DNA from: Thalassocella blandensis
GTDB taxonomy: Bacteria > Pseudomonadota > Gammaproteobacteria > Pseudomonadales > Cellvibrionaceae
Reading direction: 5' to 3'
Assembly: GCA_902141825.1 (NCBI GenBank)
Contig: CABFPG010000002.1
Span: forward strand, 558,001 to 622,000
DNA length: 64,000 nucleotides
Below, piece by piece: positions 1-8,915 of the stretch. A program made the translations under genes and the position numbers. The notes below the pieces were generated by a model, which worked only from the letters and a program-made list of their open reading frames with translations, was not told the DNA's origin and did no database searches. The first letter of the stretch is position 1. The number at the start of each line of letters is the position of its first letter.

Positions 1-174
1 GGAGTCGCCAGTATGAGCAAAATAACAGCATGGGCCGTTTTGGCTTAACATGCTACACTTTGCCGGCCTAAAACGTAAGCGCATTACTTTATTGGGTTTA
101 CGGGGAGATGACGAAAAACTATCATTTGTCGCATAATTTAAAATAATTTAGTTATTTGGGCTCTGCCGTTATTT
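1..174. other. left edge, no callable gene
   Basis: Short open stretches run off the left edge on both strands, including a plus-strand frame ending in TAA at 69-71 and minus-strand frames opening near 49-62, but all are under 25 codons and none has a recognisable motif. The rest is the AT-rich leader of the next gene. Confidence 0.4.
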
Positions 175-732
175 ATGAAAACACCACGTCTACACTTTTT
201 AAACCTCGCATTTATTTCTACGTGTCTCATTTTAAGTGCCTCGAATTGTTTCGCACAAAACTCCCATAATCTCTCTTATGGTGCAGAAAACGAGGAATTC
301 CCAAAAATTCTGGACCTCAACTGGCTAAATGAGCAATTTCTAATCAAACAACGCAAACGCGTGGAAGAGATAACCCGGACGCACTTTGGACAGTCCCTAA
401 AAAGTGGCAAAAACAATTTCCCACTGTTACAACGCATCATAGATGAACAAATTATTGAAGCAGACGATACAGTTTCGCTTCAGGCTTTGGGTGTTGTGCT
501 CGGTGATATTTTTGTAGATTCCAATAAAAATTTCGCATGGAAAGTTTATGAAGACGATTTAGGAAAAAGTCATGCGGTGTGTGTAGAAAAAACTAAACAG
601 TGTTTATTTCCGGTCACAATGTTGTCCAAACGTATCGAGAACAAGTTAAAACCCACGGTAAAAGACGTTTACCAAAAGGGATTAGACGCCATGCAACCAT
701 TTTTACCGAAACTCCCCTTTTCTTCTCCGTAA
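175..732 (+). CDS. secreted hypothetical protein
   Basis: A 185-residue protein of unknown function. Residues 1-27 look like a classical signal peptide: basic start (MKTPR), a hydrophobic stretch, and a likely cleavage site after SNCFAQ, so the product should be periplasmic or secreted. The mature part is mixed charged and hydrophobic, with two cysteines around residues 137-143 (AVCVEKTKQC) that could form a disulfide. No catalytic motif was recognised. The ATG has no strong Shine-Dalgarno sequence. It stands alone, upstream of a cold-shock gene with its own leader. A weak hairpin follows the stop. Confidence 0.6.
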   Translation: MKTPRLHFLNLAFISTCLILSASNCFAQNSHNLSYGAENEEFPKILDLNWLNEQFLIKQRKRVEEITRTHFGQSLKSGKNNFPLLQRIIDEQIIEADDTVSLQALGVVLGDIFVDSNKNFAWKVYEDDLGKSHAVCVEKTKQCLFPVTMLSKRIENKLKPTVKDVYQKGLDAMQPFLPKLPFSSP

Positions 733-747
733 AATTCTTCAATTAAT

Positions 748-782
748 ATGACGAATGCATAAAAATGTATTGTGTTCGTCAT
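748..782 (+). terminator. hairpin after secreted hypothetical
   Basis: Perfect 8-bp arms (748-755 and 775-782, ATGACGAA/TTCGTCAT) with a second small stem inside the loop, 16 nt after the stop at 732. No T-run follows, so it is either a weak terminator or an mRNA 3' end stabiliser. Confidence 0.35.
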
Positions 783-900
783 AAATGCCTCATAGAATTC
801 CGCTTGTGATTTTGATTATTTGCATTTTGGCATTTGTGTGCTGTAGTTTTCGCAGCTTGTGCTTAGCATGATCTTAATCTGGTTATTGTCGTAATAGTAA

Positions 901-1125
<225 letters not shown>

Positions 1126-1444
1126 TTGACTGCTTGCTAAACCTGTTTTCTGCGCGAAATTGAAACTTTTGTTTGAAGCTCGCGCCTGTTTACTTTTATG
1201 CGAACATTCAAGCTAAAGTTCTCTTTTTGCCATTAGATATTTTGCAGTGCGTTTTCTGCATATAAATTACCCAGTTTATATGCAGCTAGCTTTTTTTGTA
1301 TTCGCTTCTTTCGTGCTCGCTTTTTTCTTGCTCGCTTTTTGTCTTGAAAGATAAATCCTATTCAGTACAAGGGCGTTAAGTTGTTAGTATGAATCATGCT
1401 AACAACTTAACGCCTTTATTTATTTCTCTTCTGTAACCACCCAT
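1126..1444. other. cold-shock 3' region with T-rich repeats
   Basis: No gene. It holds T-rich degenerate tandem units of 15 nt (1290-1304, 1305-1319, 1320-1334, partly 1335-1349) sharing a C-TTT-start and a GCTCG end, then a strong hairpin at 1372-1414. Confidence 0.6.
1372..1414 (+). terminator. strong hairpin terminator
   Basis: Perfect 16-bp inverted repeat (1372-1387 with 1399-1414), further closed inside by TATG/CATG-type pairing, followed on the plus strand by TTTATTTATTT. It lies between the cold-shock gene and the convergent SDR gene, so it may stop transcription from both sides, though the T-run favours the plus strand. Confidence 0.8.
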
Positions 1445-2284
1445 TTAAGACTTTGACGCTAGAAGCACAGCTTTATCCAGTATGCGATAAGGCAGGAAAT
1501 GGCGTATAAACGCAAAAAGATAGGTCGGGAAAGTCACGTAGTATCGAACTTTTGGGCGCTTCGCCTCCAATGCATGCAAAACTTTTTGAGCCACAGCGTC
1601 AGGCCCCAACGTAAATGGTGCCGCCGGCCCTTCCTTTGTTAATCGCTCTACCGCAGCTTCATACTGTGCGCCGAAACGACTTTGAGAAAAAGATATATTT
1701 TGCTTTAACGCCACCAGCGCGTTTTTGCGAAAGTGCGTTAATATCGGCCCAGGCTCAATCAAACTCACTCGCACATTCGAATTCGCCAATTCCAGCCGCA
1801 AGGTATCCGTTAAGCCCTCCAGAGCAAATTTACTTGCATTATATGCACCACGCATGGGCATCGCAGAGAATCCCAGAATTGAGCTATTTTGAATGATCCT
1901 CGCACTCTCCTCCTTCAACAGTGTCGGCAATAATTTAACAGTTAACTCGTGTGTTCCAAACACATTGGTTTCAAACTGTTTACGCAGGGTCTCTCGTGTT
2001 AGATCCTCTATCGCCCCAGGCTGACCGTATGCACCATTGTTAAACAATGCATAAAGACGTCCGCCCGTAATTTCCAGGCATCGCGCAACAGCTGTATCGA
2101 TAGATTGACTGTCCGCAAGATCCAACGCAATAACGTGCTGTAAGCCCTCTGCCTGCAAGGGAGCAATGTCCTCGGCTTTGCGAACAGACGCAATCACGTT
2201 ATAACCCTTATGCTGTAATGCAAGTGCCGTATATTTGCCGATGCCGCTTGAGCAGCCGGTTATTAATATGGATTTACTGGTCAT
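1445..2284 (-). CDS. SDR-family oxidoreductase
   Basis: A 279-residue classical short-chain dehydrogenase/reductase, a Rossmann-fold NAD(P)-dependent enzyme acting on an alcohol or carbonyl substrate not identifiable from sequence. The nucleotide-binding motif TGCSSGIG is at residues 9-16, the structural NNGAY motif near residues 82-86 (NNAG-like), catalytic Ser near residue 134 and the YNASK motif (Tyr/Lys) near residues 148-152. The C-terminal tail (about residues 250-279) is hydrophobic. It starts 6 nt after the stop of the S1/P1 nuclease gene, so it is probably cotranscribed with it and djlA. Confidence 0.88.
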   Translation of the reverse strand: MTSKSILITGCSSGIGKYTALALQHKGYNVIASVRKAEDIAPLQAEGLQHVIALDLADSQSIDTAVARCLEITGGRLYALFNNGAYGQPGAIEDLTRETLRKQFETNVFGTHELTVKLLPTLLKEESARIIQNSSILGFSAMPMRGAYNASKFALEGLTDTLRLELANSNVRVSLIEPGPILTHFRKNALVALKQNISFSQSRFGAQYEAAVERLTKEGPAAPFTLGPDAVAQKVLHALEAKRPKVRYYVTFPTYLFAFIRHFLPYRILDKAVLLASKS

Positions 2285-2290
2285 AAAATT

Positions 2291-3307
2291 TTAAGAACGA
2301 CTTTTAATTTGTGATTGTTTAAACTGATAGTAGTGCTGCAGATATTCAACACTTCGCTCGACACATCGATTCACCTGCTGCGCCACCACTGACTGCGCCT
2401 GGCGTTGATAAGTTTTGGACAGCGGCTCATGTTGCGGGTCATATACCTGGCGACTGAAAGAAGCAGATTCATCTGCCCAGACATCCACCTGTAAACTCGA
2501 CTTTGCATTCCTCACTTTTTTAGTGTCAGAGCCAGTGCCATACTGTTCAATAAAAGCCTGCGGAAAATGCACCCCGTGCCGATTATTAAACAGGCCTATA
2601 CCGCCGTCCCAGTATTGATGAAGGCTTAGCTCACACTTTCTTTTTTTCTTACTACTGCCAGTAACCGATTCATTCGGCCCCGGTTTTAAGCATGTGGTAT
2701 TTCCGCCTAAATCATGCCTGCAACGATCATTAAACCGCGACAACATATGTAACGGCTGGTGCAAGTCCTGCAACAAATGAAGCTGCAAAGCCAATAGGAC
2801 GGCCTCCTGCTTTTTGCTCAGCGTTGTGCTCGCATCAAATAGTATTGCGTCCAGAAGTTGCAGTTTCGGCAACAATTCCCCTCTATTTTTCAGTTCACAC
2901 TGTACGATGGACTTTGTTACTTCAGGAGAGGCAACAAAACGATTATAGAAATGCCAGGACGATGTTGAAAAAGCCCCATCGGCACGCAAGCGATGCGGCA
3001 AAGGTTCGCCCAAGGATTTGAACAGCGTTTTTAAATGTTTATCCCGCACCTCATCAGCCCAAGTGCCAAGCAACGCTATCGGATATGAGGAGCTACTTTG
3101 CGATTGTGTTTTACGTTTATATTTACTGATTGGCTTTAACGTTTTCGCCAAAAGCATAAAATACTGCTGTTCTTTTGGCGAAAGCTGCTCATAGGTGTGC
3201 AGTGTTAGCTGTGTGTGCCCCCGGTAATTCCAGGCATCTGCGTATGCCGCCAAAAGACAAATAATCAGCGCAATAAAATATCGATACTCCCTAATATTTT
3301 TCGTCAC
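2291..3307 (-). CDS. S1/P1-family zinc nuclease
   Basis: A 338-residue secreted nuclease of the S1/P1 family, which uses three zinc ions to cut single-stranded nucleic acids and release 5'-mononucleotides. The signal peptide (about residues 1-25) ends at YADA, leaving a mature chain that begins WNYRGH; in this family the N-terminal Trp itself binds zinc. Further zinc ligands are visible in LLQDLHQPLH (about residues 193-202). Start is GTG with a GGAG-type site somewhat far upstream. It sits between djlA and the SDR gene on the same strand. A role in scavenging external nucleic acids is inferred. Confidence 0.85.
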   Translation of the reverse strand: MTKNIREYRYFIALIICLLAAYADAWNYRGHTQLTLHTYEQLSPKEQQYFMLLAKTLKPISKYKRKTQSQSSSSYPIALLGTWADEVRDKHLKTLFKSLGEPLPHRLRADGAFSTSSWHFYNRFVASPEVTKSIVQCELKNRGELLPKLQLLDAILFDASTTLSKKQEAVLLALQLHLLQDLHQPLHMLSRFNDRCRHDLGGNTTCLKPGPNESVTGSSKKKRKCELSLHQYWDGGIGLFNNRHGVHFPQAFIEQYGTGSDTKKVRNAKSSLQVDVWADESASFSRQVYDPQHEPLSKTYQRQAQSVVAQQVNRCVERSVEYLQHYYQFKQSQIKSRS

Positions 3308-3331
3308 AAAAACGAATAATCTCCGGTGTAA

Positions 3332-4159
3332 TTACAGGTTACGGCTTTTCTTGATAAGATCATATGCAGACTGAATTTCTTGCGACCGCTCTGTGGCAAG
3401 CTTCACCATATCTTCTGGAACCCCTCGCCCCGCCAACTTATCGGGGTGGTATTCACTCATGAGTTTTCGATACGCCCGCTTTAACTCTTTGTCGCCAATA
3501 TCCCCTTCCACACCCAAAGCCTCATAGGCAAGCTTGAGCTCATCCTGTTTTAGCGGGCGATGATTCTGATAGCCGCCACTGCGATAACCCGATTGATCCT
3601 GCTGCCCACGATAAAAATAGGTTTGCGCCTTTATCATGCCCAACAAATGGTTAAACGCAATGCGTGAATAGCCAAGCTTATCCGCTACAACTTGCAATAG
3701 GCCTTCTTCCTCAGCATGAAGTGACCCATCGGCATAGGCAATAGTGATGAGATAAACCAGTAGCAATTGCTTGAGATTGTTATAGCGCGCGCACTCGCTG
3801 ACAAACTGTGCCAGTACAGGCTCAATATCATATTCTGGATCAACGCCCTCTTTAAACAGTGCTATCGCATGCTGACGCTGCTCATGACTGAGTCCCATTT
3901 TGGTCATCAGCTGCTCAGCACCGGAAATTTCTTCTTCGGACACGCGGCCGTCGGCTTTCGCCAATTTGCCCAACAGCGGAAAAACCGTTTGAAAAAACAG
4001 CGTTTCTATTCGCGCGCGGTCCTGAGGGTTAAACCCCTGTTCCACCGACATTCGCCCCTTATCGAAAACCATTCCAATCAAGAAGCCCAGGATTGCCCCT
4101 ATAGGCCCAAGGGTAACGGCACCAATAATGGTAACTAATAATCTTCCTATGTATTGCAT
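3332..4159 (-). CDS. djlA: DjlA-like membrane co-chaperone
   Basis: A 275-residue type III J-domain protein. Residues 6-32 form a glycine-rich transmembrane segment, as in E. coli DjlA. Residues about 50-190 are a TerB-like all-helical domain with two similar acidic helices (KADGRVSEEE and YADGSLHAEE). Residues 208-275 are a C-terminal J domain with the HPD motif at 238-240 that stimulates DnaK ATPase. Orientation is N-out, J domain in the cytoplasm, by analogy with E. coli. It heads a reverse-strand run with the nuclease (24 nt gap) and SDR genes; the functional link to those is unclear. Confidence 0.92.
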   Translation of the reverse strand: MQYIGRLLVTIIGAVTLGPIGAILGFLIGMVFDKGRMSVEQGFNPQDRARIETLFFQTVFPLLGKLAKADGRVSEEEISGAEQLMTKMGLSHEQRQHAIALFKEGVDPEYDIEPVLAQFVSECARYNNLKQLLLVYLITIAYADGSLHAEEEGLLQVVADKLGYSRIAFNHLLGMIKAQTYFYRGQQDQSGYRSGGYQNHRPLKQDELKLAYEALGVEGDIGDKELKRAYRKLMSEYHPDKLAGRGVPEDMVKLATERSQEIQSAYDLIKKSRNL

Positions 4160-4571
4160 GTACTCTCTCGTTGGTCTTTACTTTCTACACGATATTCGTG
4201 TGAACTTTGTACAAAACTCGGCCACTTACAAATCAAACGATAATTTATTTCTACAGTTTGAACAGGCACGTCTATTATTCATTTAACTTTTACATTATTT
4301 AATGTAAATGCCCTGGCTGTTTTCTAGGTATTTTATTTTACTTGACTTGACTGTGCCTATAGCTTCGAATTTGCACATATTAACCGAATAAATGCCCGGT
4401 TGCAGGCATAAGCGGCAGGTGCACAACATAAACGGGCCACCCGAGCCAAAGCGTAAATGGTTTTAGACAGCACTGCACAAAAATATGCCATGTGAATTTA
4501 TTTGCAGGTCATGAAGATTTCGGTAAAGTAGCTACTAACCTTTTTAAAATGATTCCGTATAAAAAACCAGC
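4160..4571. other. divergent intergenic region
   Basis: About 410 nt between the divergent djlA and fructosamine-kinase genes. It is AT-rich and must contain both promoters, but no clear -35/-10 pair, operator palindrome or small gene could be singled out. Confidence 0.5.
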
Positions 4572-5531
4572 ATGACTATCAACATTAAGCCATTATGGAC
4601 TGATATTCAGGAGGAACTATCTGCAAAACTAGATCAGCCGATCAGCATTGAACTTGCAACGGCCGTGTCGGGTGGCGATATCAGCAAAGCCTATATATTA
4701 CAGACGAAACCCACAAAAACTCCGTCTGAGCAGTCGCATCACCATGCATCCACTGCGAACAAGTTCTTCGTCAAAGTCAATCAACAGGATTTTCTGTCTA
4801 TTTTCGAAGCAGAAGCTCGCGCATTAGACATCATTTCTACACATCTTGACGCTTCCTGCCCTACTCCGCTAGTGACGGGAACGAGCAATGGCAGCAGTTT
4901 TATTGTCATGCAATATTTAAATCTTAGCGCGCACTCACGCACTTCCCCCAGACAACTCGGTGAATTAATCGCTAAACTGCACTCGGTCCACAATACTGAT
5001 GCTGAGCATGATTACAGCGGGATGTACGGCTGGCATGAAACCAACTACATAGGGCAAACACCGCAGTACAACACCTGGACACATTCATGGGCAGAGTTTT
5101 TCGTTGAACAGCGACTAAAACCGCAATTCAAACTGGCTAAGGAAAAAGGCTTTCATCATCAACTTTCCGCAATTTCCAGCGAAATTTTTATTGCAGTGGA
5201 AAGCATTTTACAACACCACCAGCCACAAGCATCTTTGTTACATGGGGATTTATGGGGTGGAAATGCGGGATACGATGATAAAGGAAAAGCCTGGATTTAT
5301 GATCCCGCCAGCTATTACGGCGACCCGGAAACAGATATCGCCATGACGGAATTATTTGGAGGCTTCAGTAAAGAATTTTATGACGCTTACTATGCAATTA
5401 TTCCGCAGCAGGAAGAGTATCTGCAACGCAAAACCATTTATAACTTGTATCACATGTTAAATCATTTAAACCTGTTTGGTTCAGGTTACCTGGCGCAAGT
5501 GCAACGCTACATCAAACTCATTTTATCCTGA
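4572..5531 (+). CDS. fructosamine/ketosamine kinase family protein
   Basis: A 319-residue protein of the fructosamine-3-kinase family, which phosphorylates sugars attached to amines so that glycated proteins or small molecules can break down. The fold is aminoglycoside-phosphotransferase-like. Visible signatures are the Lys-containing KFFVKVN strand (about residues 63-69), the catalytic loop HGDLWGGN (about residues 224-231) and the following metal-binding DPASYYGDPE (about 240-249). Length matches the family. The Shine-Dalgarno signal is weak. It converges on the J-domain gene, 15 nt away. The true substrate in bacteria is uncertain. Confidence 0.88.
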   Translation: MTINIKPLWTDIQEELSAKLDQPISIELATAVSGGDISKAYILQTKPTKTPSEQSHHHASTANKFFVKVNQQDFLSIFEAEARALDIISTHLDASCPTPLVTGTSNGSSFIVMQYLNLSAHSRTSPRQLGELIAKLHSVHNTDAEHDYSGMYGWHETNYIGQTPQYNTWTHSWAEFFVEQRLKPQFKLAKEKGFHHQLSAISSEIFIAVESILQHHQPQASLLHGDLWGGNAGYDDKGKAWIYDPASYYGDPETDIAMTELFGGFSKEFYDAYYAIIPQQEEYLQRKTIYNLYHMLNHLNLFGSGYLAQVQRYIKLILS

Positions 5532-5546
5532 TTTACCGCCACTATA

Positions 5547-6386
5547 TTAGACACCAAGATGTAGTCGCTTCAGAGCTTCAAACGCCTGTCGAATTTCGAT
5601 AAATTTATTTGCATCTCCACCTTTGTCTGGATGATTTTGCCGCGCCAGTGTTCGATAACGCGATTGTATACTCGCCCAATCCGCCCCTTCCTCCAACCCC
5701 AGTAACTTCAGGGCCGGTGATTTTTCCATGTAGGTTTCGTATTTACGCCAGAAGGACCTTAGCATTTCATTCACTGACGCAGGTGTAGCAGAAAAGAAAT
5801 TATGATAATCCAGGTAAAAAGCGATGTTAGGACTGTAGTTTTCTTCCAGGGCCAGTGCTGACAATCCTGACACTGCACCCTCAAGCGTTGCAAGTGGAGT
5901 TTTATACACAAGACACACGGATACAGGTGTAAAAAGCAATACTAAATGATCAGTTTCACTGGCAATGTCAAAATACAATTCACACAACGCCGCCTGGGTA
6001 ATAAATTGCTTTTGAAATAAAGCCAAAATTGTATCCTTAGACCAGGGATAGTCGCAAGATTTTGTGACAGCTTGCACTAGCTCATAAATCTTGAACTCGG
6101 ATACAACTCGCCCAACGGAGTTTATTCCGACAGCGCTTTGTCCCGCAGGGATTTTTTCAGAGGGACTTTTTTCAGAGGGGCTTTTTTCAGAAGGGCCTTT
6201 CTCAGAGCGGCCTTTTTCAGAGGGACTTGTTTGAGAAAGGCTTATTTGAGAGCGGATTTTTTCAGAAATAGCATTTGCTGCATCACCGCCGAAGATTAGC
6301 GATTTCAAACTGCCGGCCACCTGCTGAATAGCCTGATTTAGTTGCTCTCTTTCGTTTGCTGAGGGGGAAATATTTTCGTCCGTCAC
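5547..6386 (-). CDS. J-domain protein with SEK-type pentapeptide repeat
   Basis: A 279-residue protein whose last ~65 residues are a J domain: helix II (SIQSRYRTLARQ), the HPDKGG loop and helix III, as expected of a DnaK partner. The middle (about residues 105-210) is a domain seen with such C-terminal J domains but not named here. Residues about 40-80 are a low-complexity run of eight five-residue units such as PSEKG and PSEKS, encoded by 15-nt tandem repeats. Start is GTG, overlapping by one base the stop of the upstream channel gene, so translation of the two is probably coupled. Confidence 0.8.
   Translation of the reverse strand: MTDENISPSANEREQLNQAIQQVAGSLKSLIFGGDAANAISEKIRSQISLSQTSPSEKGRSEKGPSEKSPSEKSPSEKIPAGQSAVGINSVGRVVSEFKIYELVQAVTKSCDYPWSKDTILALFQKQFITQAALCELYFDIASETDHLVLLFTPVSVCLVYKTPLATLEGAVSGLSALALEENYSPNIAFYLDYHNFFSATPASVNEMLRSFWRKYETYMEKSPALKLLGLEEGADWASIQSRYRTLARQNHPDKGGDANKFIEIRQAFEALKRLHLGV
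6148..6267 (-). repeat. 15-bp tandem repeat inside J-domain gene
   Basis: Eight consecutive 15-nt units (6148, 6163, 6178, 6193, 6208, 6223, 6238, 6253), degenerate but in register, with a T-run then CAGAG on the plus strand. On the coding strand they give the SEK-rich pentapeptides. The unit is a multiple of three, so copy changes would keep the frame. Confidence 0.85.
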
Positions 6387-7219
6387 TATGATCCCGCTTT
6401 TTCCTTCAACAGTAATTTAATTTCAGCAAGCTCTGCCTTTATCTCCTTTAACTCGTTCATTTCCTCTTCGGGTGAAACATGCGCTGCCTCCAACTGTTCT
6501 TTTTCCAAGGCGCTGACGACTATGCCAATCACCATATTAAGGAAAGCAAACGCAGTAAAAAAGATAAAAGACAAGTAAAACACCCAGCTGAAACCGTACA
6601 CATCCATGGTTTCATACATTACGTCGGTCCAGTCTTCAAAAGTCATGATACGGAACAGCGTTAACATACTAAGCGCAATATCCCCCCATAACTCCTGATT
6701 TATTTCCGCAAAGAAAGTACTGCCTATCGCGGCATAAATGTAGAAGATTATGAACATCAGCAACATGACATAACCAAGCTGGGGCAAGGCTTTAAGTAGG
6801 GAGTTAAGTAAGGTGCGCAGCTCTGGAATAATCGAGACCATTCGCAACACACGAAAAATTCGTACCAAACGACCGACCACAGCAAGTTCGCTGTTATCGA
6901 TTGGGATAATACTGACCAACACAATGGTAGCGTCGAAAATATTCCAGCCACTCTTAAAAAAATGCGATTTTTTCTCTTCGCCGAGAAAGCGAATGGTTAT
7001 TTCAATTAAGAAAATGAAGGTGATCAACCAGTCTAACACCACTACGGCCTGTTCAATGGCCGGGGGAATATCATAGGTTTTGGCACCCACTACAAGTGCA
7101 GAGAAAATGATAATCCCTACAACAAAACTTTCAAAAATTTTGTTGGAACGGATTTGAGCAAATTTATTTTCAACGTTTGTATAGTTAATCACGTGTATTT
7201 TACCTTTCAATACTTGCAC
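6386..7219 (-). CDS. voltage-gated cation channel, single 6-TM domain
   Basis: A 277-residue ion channel of the bacterial voltage-gated family (NaChBac-like fold), assembling as a tetramer in the inner membrane. S1-S4 span about residues 29-140; S4 (about 115-135) carries arginines at every third position (R117, R120, R123, R126). S5-pore-S6 span about 145-240. The selectivity filter reads TFEDW (193-197), unlike TLESW of NaChBac, and continues TDVMY. Residues 250-277 are a charged heptad-like tail, probably a tetramerising coiled coil. The start shown is GTG; an internal GTG at 7192, with AAAGG ten bases upstream, is an equally good or better start. Confidence 0.88.
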   Translation of the reverse strand: MQVLKGKIHVINYTNVENKFAQIRSNKIFESFVVGIIIFSALVVGAKTYDIPPAIEQAVVVLDWLITFIFLIEITIRFLGEEKKSHFFKSGWNIFDATIVLVSIIPIDNSELAVVGRLVRIFRVLRMVSIIPELRTLLNSLLKALPQLGYVMLLMFIIFYIYAAIGSTFFAEINQELWGDIALSMLTLFRIMTFEDWTDVMYETMDVYGFSWVFYLSFIFFTAFAFLNMVIGIVVSALEKEQLEAAHVSPEEEMNELKEIKAELAEIKLLLKEKAGS

Positions 7220-7302
7220 TTCTTCATCAAAAGTTACGCAATTATTTACACCCTTACGGGAGATGGGATAAGTGTGATATTCAGTGGATGAGGAAAAATT
7301 TG

Positions 7303-7327
7303 CTTGCCAGACTGCATGCCTGGCAAG
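7303..7327 (-). terminator. probable cysS terminator
   Basis: Perfect 8-bp arms (7303-7310 and 7320-7327, CTTGCCAG/CTGGCAAG). Read on the minus strand the stem is followed by GCAAATTTTT, giving a rho-independent terminator for the glnS-cysS transcript about 120 nt past the cysS stop. Confidence 0.65.
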
Positions 7328-7331
7328 GAAT

Positions 7332-7401
7332 GTTTTTTCTCAGCGGTATTTTCTCAGCGGACTTTACTCATCTGTCTTTTCTCAGCAGCTGTTTCTCCGC
7401 T
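7332..7401. repeat. 14-bp degenerate tandem repeat
   Basis: Five 14-nt units (7332, 7346, 7360, 7374, 7388) with the core TTTTCTCAGCG, in the spacer between cysS and the channel gene. The core closely resembles the units of the coding repeat at 6148-6267. Confidence 0.7.
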
Positions 7402-7447
7402 ACTGATTTCAAAGCGCCAACCCCAACCACTGAAACTTAAAAGAGTA

Positions 7448-8809
7448 CTATTCTTTTCGCCAACTGGTACCTTCTTTCGAATCCAGCAGGATAATACCTT
7501 TTGCTTTCAACTCTTCGCGAATTTCATCTGCGCGAGCATAATTTTTATCAAGTTTTGCCTGATTTCGTTGCGCAATCAAATCTTCAATCCAGGAGGTGTC
7601 ACTCTCCTCCCCCTGAAACCAAGTGTCTGGCTCTTGCTGCAAAAGCCCCATAAGCTCAGCCATTCCCACCAGCTCGGATTTCAAGTCTGCATTTTCCGGG
7701 AATTTATTGAGTTCTTTCGACAGTTTGTGTAGCTCGCTGATCGCAAGTGGTGTATTGAGGTCGTCAAGCAGAGCCGCAAAGACTGCTGATTGATTTCGCT
7801 GCTCATCACTTAAGGCTTGCACGGGTGCAGGTGAGTTCAACAGAGCGCCATAGAGCGCGTCTAAACTGGCTTTCGCCTGGTTTAACAATTCCGCTGAAAA
7901 GTCTAGCTCGGAGCGATACTGGCCTGACAGCAGCGCAAAACGAATAGCTTCACCATGAAATTTACCCAGTAAATCTCGCACGGTTTTAAAATTGCCGAGC
8001 GACTTTGACATTTTTTCGCCATCAACATTGATAAACCCGTTATGCATCCAGTATTTCACATATTGTTTACCGTTGTGAGCACATTGGCTCTGCGCCAATT
8101 CATTTTCATGGTGCGGAAAAATTAGATCTCGACCACCACCATGAATATCAATCGTATCTCCCAGGTGATTTTCAATCATGGCAGAACATTCAAGATGCCA
8201 GCCCGGCCGACCCCGGCCCCAAGGGCTGTCCCACCCAGGTTCATCTTCGCTGGATGGTTTCCACAAAACAAAGTCACCTGCATATTTTTTATAGCTGGCC
8301 ACTTCCACGCGCGCGCCTTCCAGCATATCCTCTAGCGAGCGATTGGACAGCTTGCCGTAGTCATCCATAGACTTTACATCAAACAATACATGCTTATCCG
8401 CTTCATAGGCATGTCCATTGGCTATCAGCGCTTCGACCATGGCAATCATATCGCCAACATGGTCTGTTGCTTTAGGGGAAATGGTAGGCGACAACGCATT
8501 TAACTGCGCCATATCTTTCACATACTCATCCGCATAATGCGCTGTCAGCGCCGCAATGCTTATGCCCTGCTCCTTCGCCGCCTTCATAATTTTATCGTCA
8601 ATGTCCGTAATATTACGGGCATAGGTAACCTGCTTAAACAGGCAATTCAAAACACGAAATAAAGTATCAAATACAACAACTGGGCGAGCATTGCCAATAT
8701 GAACATAGTTATAAACAGTAGGACCACACACATACATTTTGACGTGATCACTCTCTATGGGTGTAAAGGTTTCTTTTGCGCGCGTAGCAGTGTTGTAAAC
8801 TTTTAACAT
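7448..8809 (-). CDS. cysS: cysteinyl-tRNA synthetase
   Basis: Charges tRNA-Cys with cysteine in the cytoplasm; a class I synthetase with Rossmann catalytic core. The HIGH-type motif is in [13 protein letters not shown] near the N-terminus and KMSKS is exact ([10 protein letters not shown], about residue 265). Zinc ligands are expected at Cys in YVCGPT, CSAM and the HHENE segment, all present. The frame is open further upstream to a TTG at 8908, but family alignment begins at MLKVYN, so the ATG at 8809 is chosen (453 residues, normal length). It follows glnS on the same strand with about 100 nt between. Confidence 0.96.
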   Translation of the reverse strand: MLKVYNTATRAKETFTPIESDHVKMYVCGPTVYNYVHIGNARPVVVFDTLFRVLNCLFKQVTYARNITDIDDKIMKAAKEQGISIAALTAHYADEYVKDMAQLNALSPTISPKATDHVGDMIAMVEALIANGHAYEADKHVLFDVKSMDDYGKLSNRSLEDMLEGARVEVASYKKYAGDFVLWKPSSEDEPGWDSPWGRGRPGWHLECSAMIENHLGDTIDIHGGGRDLIFPHHENELAQSQCAHNGKQYVKYWMHNGFINVDGEKMSKSLGNFKTVRDLLGKFHGEAIRFALLSGQYRSELDFSAELLNQAKASLDALYGALLNSPAPVQALSDEQRNQSAVFAALLDDLNTPLAISELHKLSKELNKFPENADLKSELVGMAELMGLLQQEPDTWFQGEESDTSWIEDLIAQRNQAKLDKNYARADEIREELKAKGIILLDSKEGTSWRKE

Positions 8810-8915
8810 TGTTAGTCTTAAAATCCCGTTGTATTTGATCTCTTTTAGCTTTCTTGCGACGTATATGTCCGCAATAGCATGAGAGGCCTCCCCTTTTTCA
8901 GGAGACAAGCCACCT

